Source: an uncultured Balneolaceae bacterium (lineage in GTDB: Bacteria; Bacteroidota; Rhodothermia; Balneolales; Balneolaceae). From it: 5,253 nucleotides of DNA. The stretch lies in contig CALJMB010000053.1 in NCBI GenBank assembly GCA_937982515.1, positions 1 through 5,253 of the forward strand, read 5' to 3'. Shown in pieces: positions 4,432 through 5,253 of this stretch. A program made the position numbers and the translations under genes. The stretch's first letter is position 1; every line of letters starts with the position of its first letter. The notes beneath the pieces were generated by a model that saw only the letters and a program-made list of their open reading frames with translations, was not told the origin of the DNA and did not search any database.

Positions 4432-4505
4432 TATAGAAAGGGCTAATCAAAGTTCGCGCCTCTCGAATCAGCGGGTGTGCCTGTTGTATTGAAATGTATA
4501 CCAGA
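4432..4505 (+). pseudogene. Decayed fragment of the AhpD-like gene
   Basis: Bases 4432-4505 align without gaps to 2484-2557 inside the AhpD-like gene with 9 mismatches in 74 (about 88% identity). The frame is still open and reads KGLIKVRASRISGCACCIEM followed by YTR, so both cysteines of the CxxC remain but the active-site histidine is tyrosine. At 4506 the sequence jumps to the segment that follows the intact gene's stop codon (AAAGCTG, 2824-2830), as if about 266 nt (2558-2823) had been deleted. No start codon or N-terminal region is recognisable before 4432, although scattered short matches might extend the homology to about 4345. It cannot make a working protein. Confidence 0.85.
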
Positions 4506-4512
4506 AAGCTGC

Positions 4513-4590
4513 AGAGCTGGTTGCAGGCTCTTCACTCATCCGATGGCATCCGCCGGTAGTTGGACAGGTTCCCAGCCATCGGATGAGGAG
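4513..4590. repeat. Double hairpin element, copy B (expanded loop)
   Basis: Bases 4513-4548 are identical to 2833-2868 (36 of 36) and 4571-4590 to 2871-2890 (20 of 20). The main stem is CTCATCCGATGGC (4535-4547) with GCCATCGGATGAG (4575-4587), 13 bp perfect. The loop is 27 nt instead of 7, because 22 nt (4549-4570) replace two A residues of copy A. The element lies 35 nt beyond the stop of the thioredoxin-fold gene on the minus strand, so like copy A it sits at the 3' end of a gene. There is no T run. Confidence 0.8.
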
Positions 4591-4621
4591 GGCGATTCTC
4601 CGGCCTAATAGTTCACGCTTT

Positions 4622-5191
4622 TTAATCCGGAACCGAAATGCGGCTGAGCTCTTTCAGCATCTCTTTCTGCAGGGTCTGCCCTTTATCGTTGTTGTACCAG
4701 TTCTGCAGCTGGTGGTTGATTGTTTCAAAATCGGCGCCTGATGTCTTCAGCTCTTTCCACAACTGCTGGGCAGGTTCCGGCCGCGGACCCCAGGTAAACA
4801 GGTCGGCACCGTCTTCACCCCGGGCGATTAGCTTCGGGATGCTCTTGCCTCCGTTGGTCAGATAATTATTGATCAGATACGGTTCGCTGTCTCTTAGCTG
4901 CAGCTCATACGTGATGGCAGCGCTTTGTTCGGCTAACCGTACCAGAAAGGGAAGTGAATGCGCCGCGTCGCCGCACCAGGGTTCGGTGATGATAATCCAG
5001 TGCTGTTTCAACCGGTAGTTGCGGAGCGCGTTTGCCAGCGCTTCGTCCAGTTCCATCCGTTTCATCCAGCGGTTCATACGGGAATGGTTCAGGCGGACGT
5101 ATTTTATATAGTTTGGGTTATCGTATGGGGCATCGGGGTGTTCGTCTTGTAATATATCCTCGAATAAGTCTGTGTACTGTTGATACGTCAT
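4622..5191 (-). CDS. Thioredoxin-fold family protein, single active-site cysteine
   Basis: This 189-residue soluble protein has no signal peptide. Residues 1-60 are a helical, charged N-terminal region (YVRLNHSRMNRWMKRMELDE, 31-50), followed by a thioredoxin fold: WIIITEPWCGDAAHSLPFL (65-83) is the first strand and active site, and GGKSIPKLIARGEDG (114-128) holds the cis-proline loop at P119 and the next strand. The active site is W72-C73-G-D-A-A, so only the first cysteine of the thioredoxin CxxC is present. This is the usual pattern of the Thioredoxin_9-type family common in Bacteroidota, whose members are around 190 residues. The role is presumably thiol-based redox or bacillithiol/bacilliredoxin-like chemistry, but that is inference. 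ATG 5191 follows an A/T-rich stretch (AAATAAAGT) without Shine-Dalgarno, as is usual for the phylum. I see no clear promoter or other gene in 5192-5253. Confidence 0.9.
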   Translation of the reverse strand: MTYQQYTDLFEDILQDEHPDAPYDNPNYIKYVRLNHSRMNRWMKRMELDEALANALRNYRLKQHWIIITEPWCGDAAHSLPFLVRLAEQSAAITYELQLRDSEPYLINNYLTNGGKSIPKLIARGEDGADLFTWGPRPEPAQQLWKELKTSGADFETINHQLQNWYNNDKGQTLQKEMLKELSRISVPD

Positions 5192-5253
5192 ACTTTATTT
5201 ATGTTGATCTTGATTGGTTTATGTGTTGTACCCTCTGTGCTATGGGGAGAGGT

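Overview
The window most likely comes from a member of the Bacteroidota in the broad sense, possibly the Balneola/Rhodothermus side. The reasons are a Crp/Fnr-type regulator with the core QFAIENWWMADY that is typical of that phylum, remnants of an HU-like DNA-binding/DUF4469 protein family found mainly there, a TAnnTTTG-type promoter element, and mostly absent Shine-Dalgarno sequences. This is inference from protein style; no taxonomic marker gene is present.

Layout. Positions 1-434 hold no gene. They contain a GT-rich tandem array (39-153, five 23-bp units), a second and unrelated array (242-402, seven degenerate 23-bp units centred on TTATAAGGGG-like palindromes) and a hairpin that fits a minus-strand terminator (391-419). 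Positions 435-1178 on the minus strand are a broken HU/DUF4469 gene. Its N-terminal end (1059-1178, with a good ribosome binding site) and C-terminal end (435-629) survive, but the middle is gone and an intact four-helix-bundle (S23/23S-rRNA-IVP family) gene sits in its place (631-1002). Positions 1179-1629 are intergenic, with several dyads, a doubtful small ORF and a candidate promoter/operator. Then come, on the plus strand, a Crp/Fnr-family regulator (1630-2226) and a carboxymuconolactone decarboxylase/AhpD-like protein (2387-2824), probably regulator and target. A TauE/SafE-type membrane transporter (2949-3995, minus) converges on them. After a gene-poor stretch (3996-4621) comes a thioredoxin-fold protein (4622-5191, minus).

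The most striking points are two. First, a four-helix-bundle gene replaces the middle of a HU/DUF4469 gene, reminiscent of how this family occurs as intervening sequences in 23S rRNA. Second, a 74-nt piece of the AhpD-like gene, fused by a ~266-nt deletion to the gene's downstream double hairpin, is repeated 1.7-1.9 kb away (4432-4590). In that copy the hairpin arms are 100% identical while the coding part is only about 88% identical. The repeats flank the transporter gene.

The AhpD-like protein, the one-cysteine thioredoxin-fold protein and the sulfur-type exporter family loosely suggest redox or sulfur stress handling, but the genes do not form one operon and no complete pathway is visible. 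I did not find a clear new multi-gene system.
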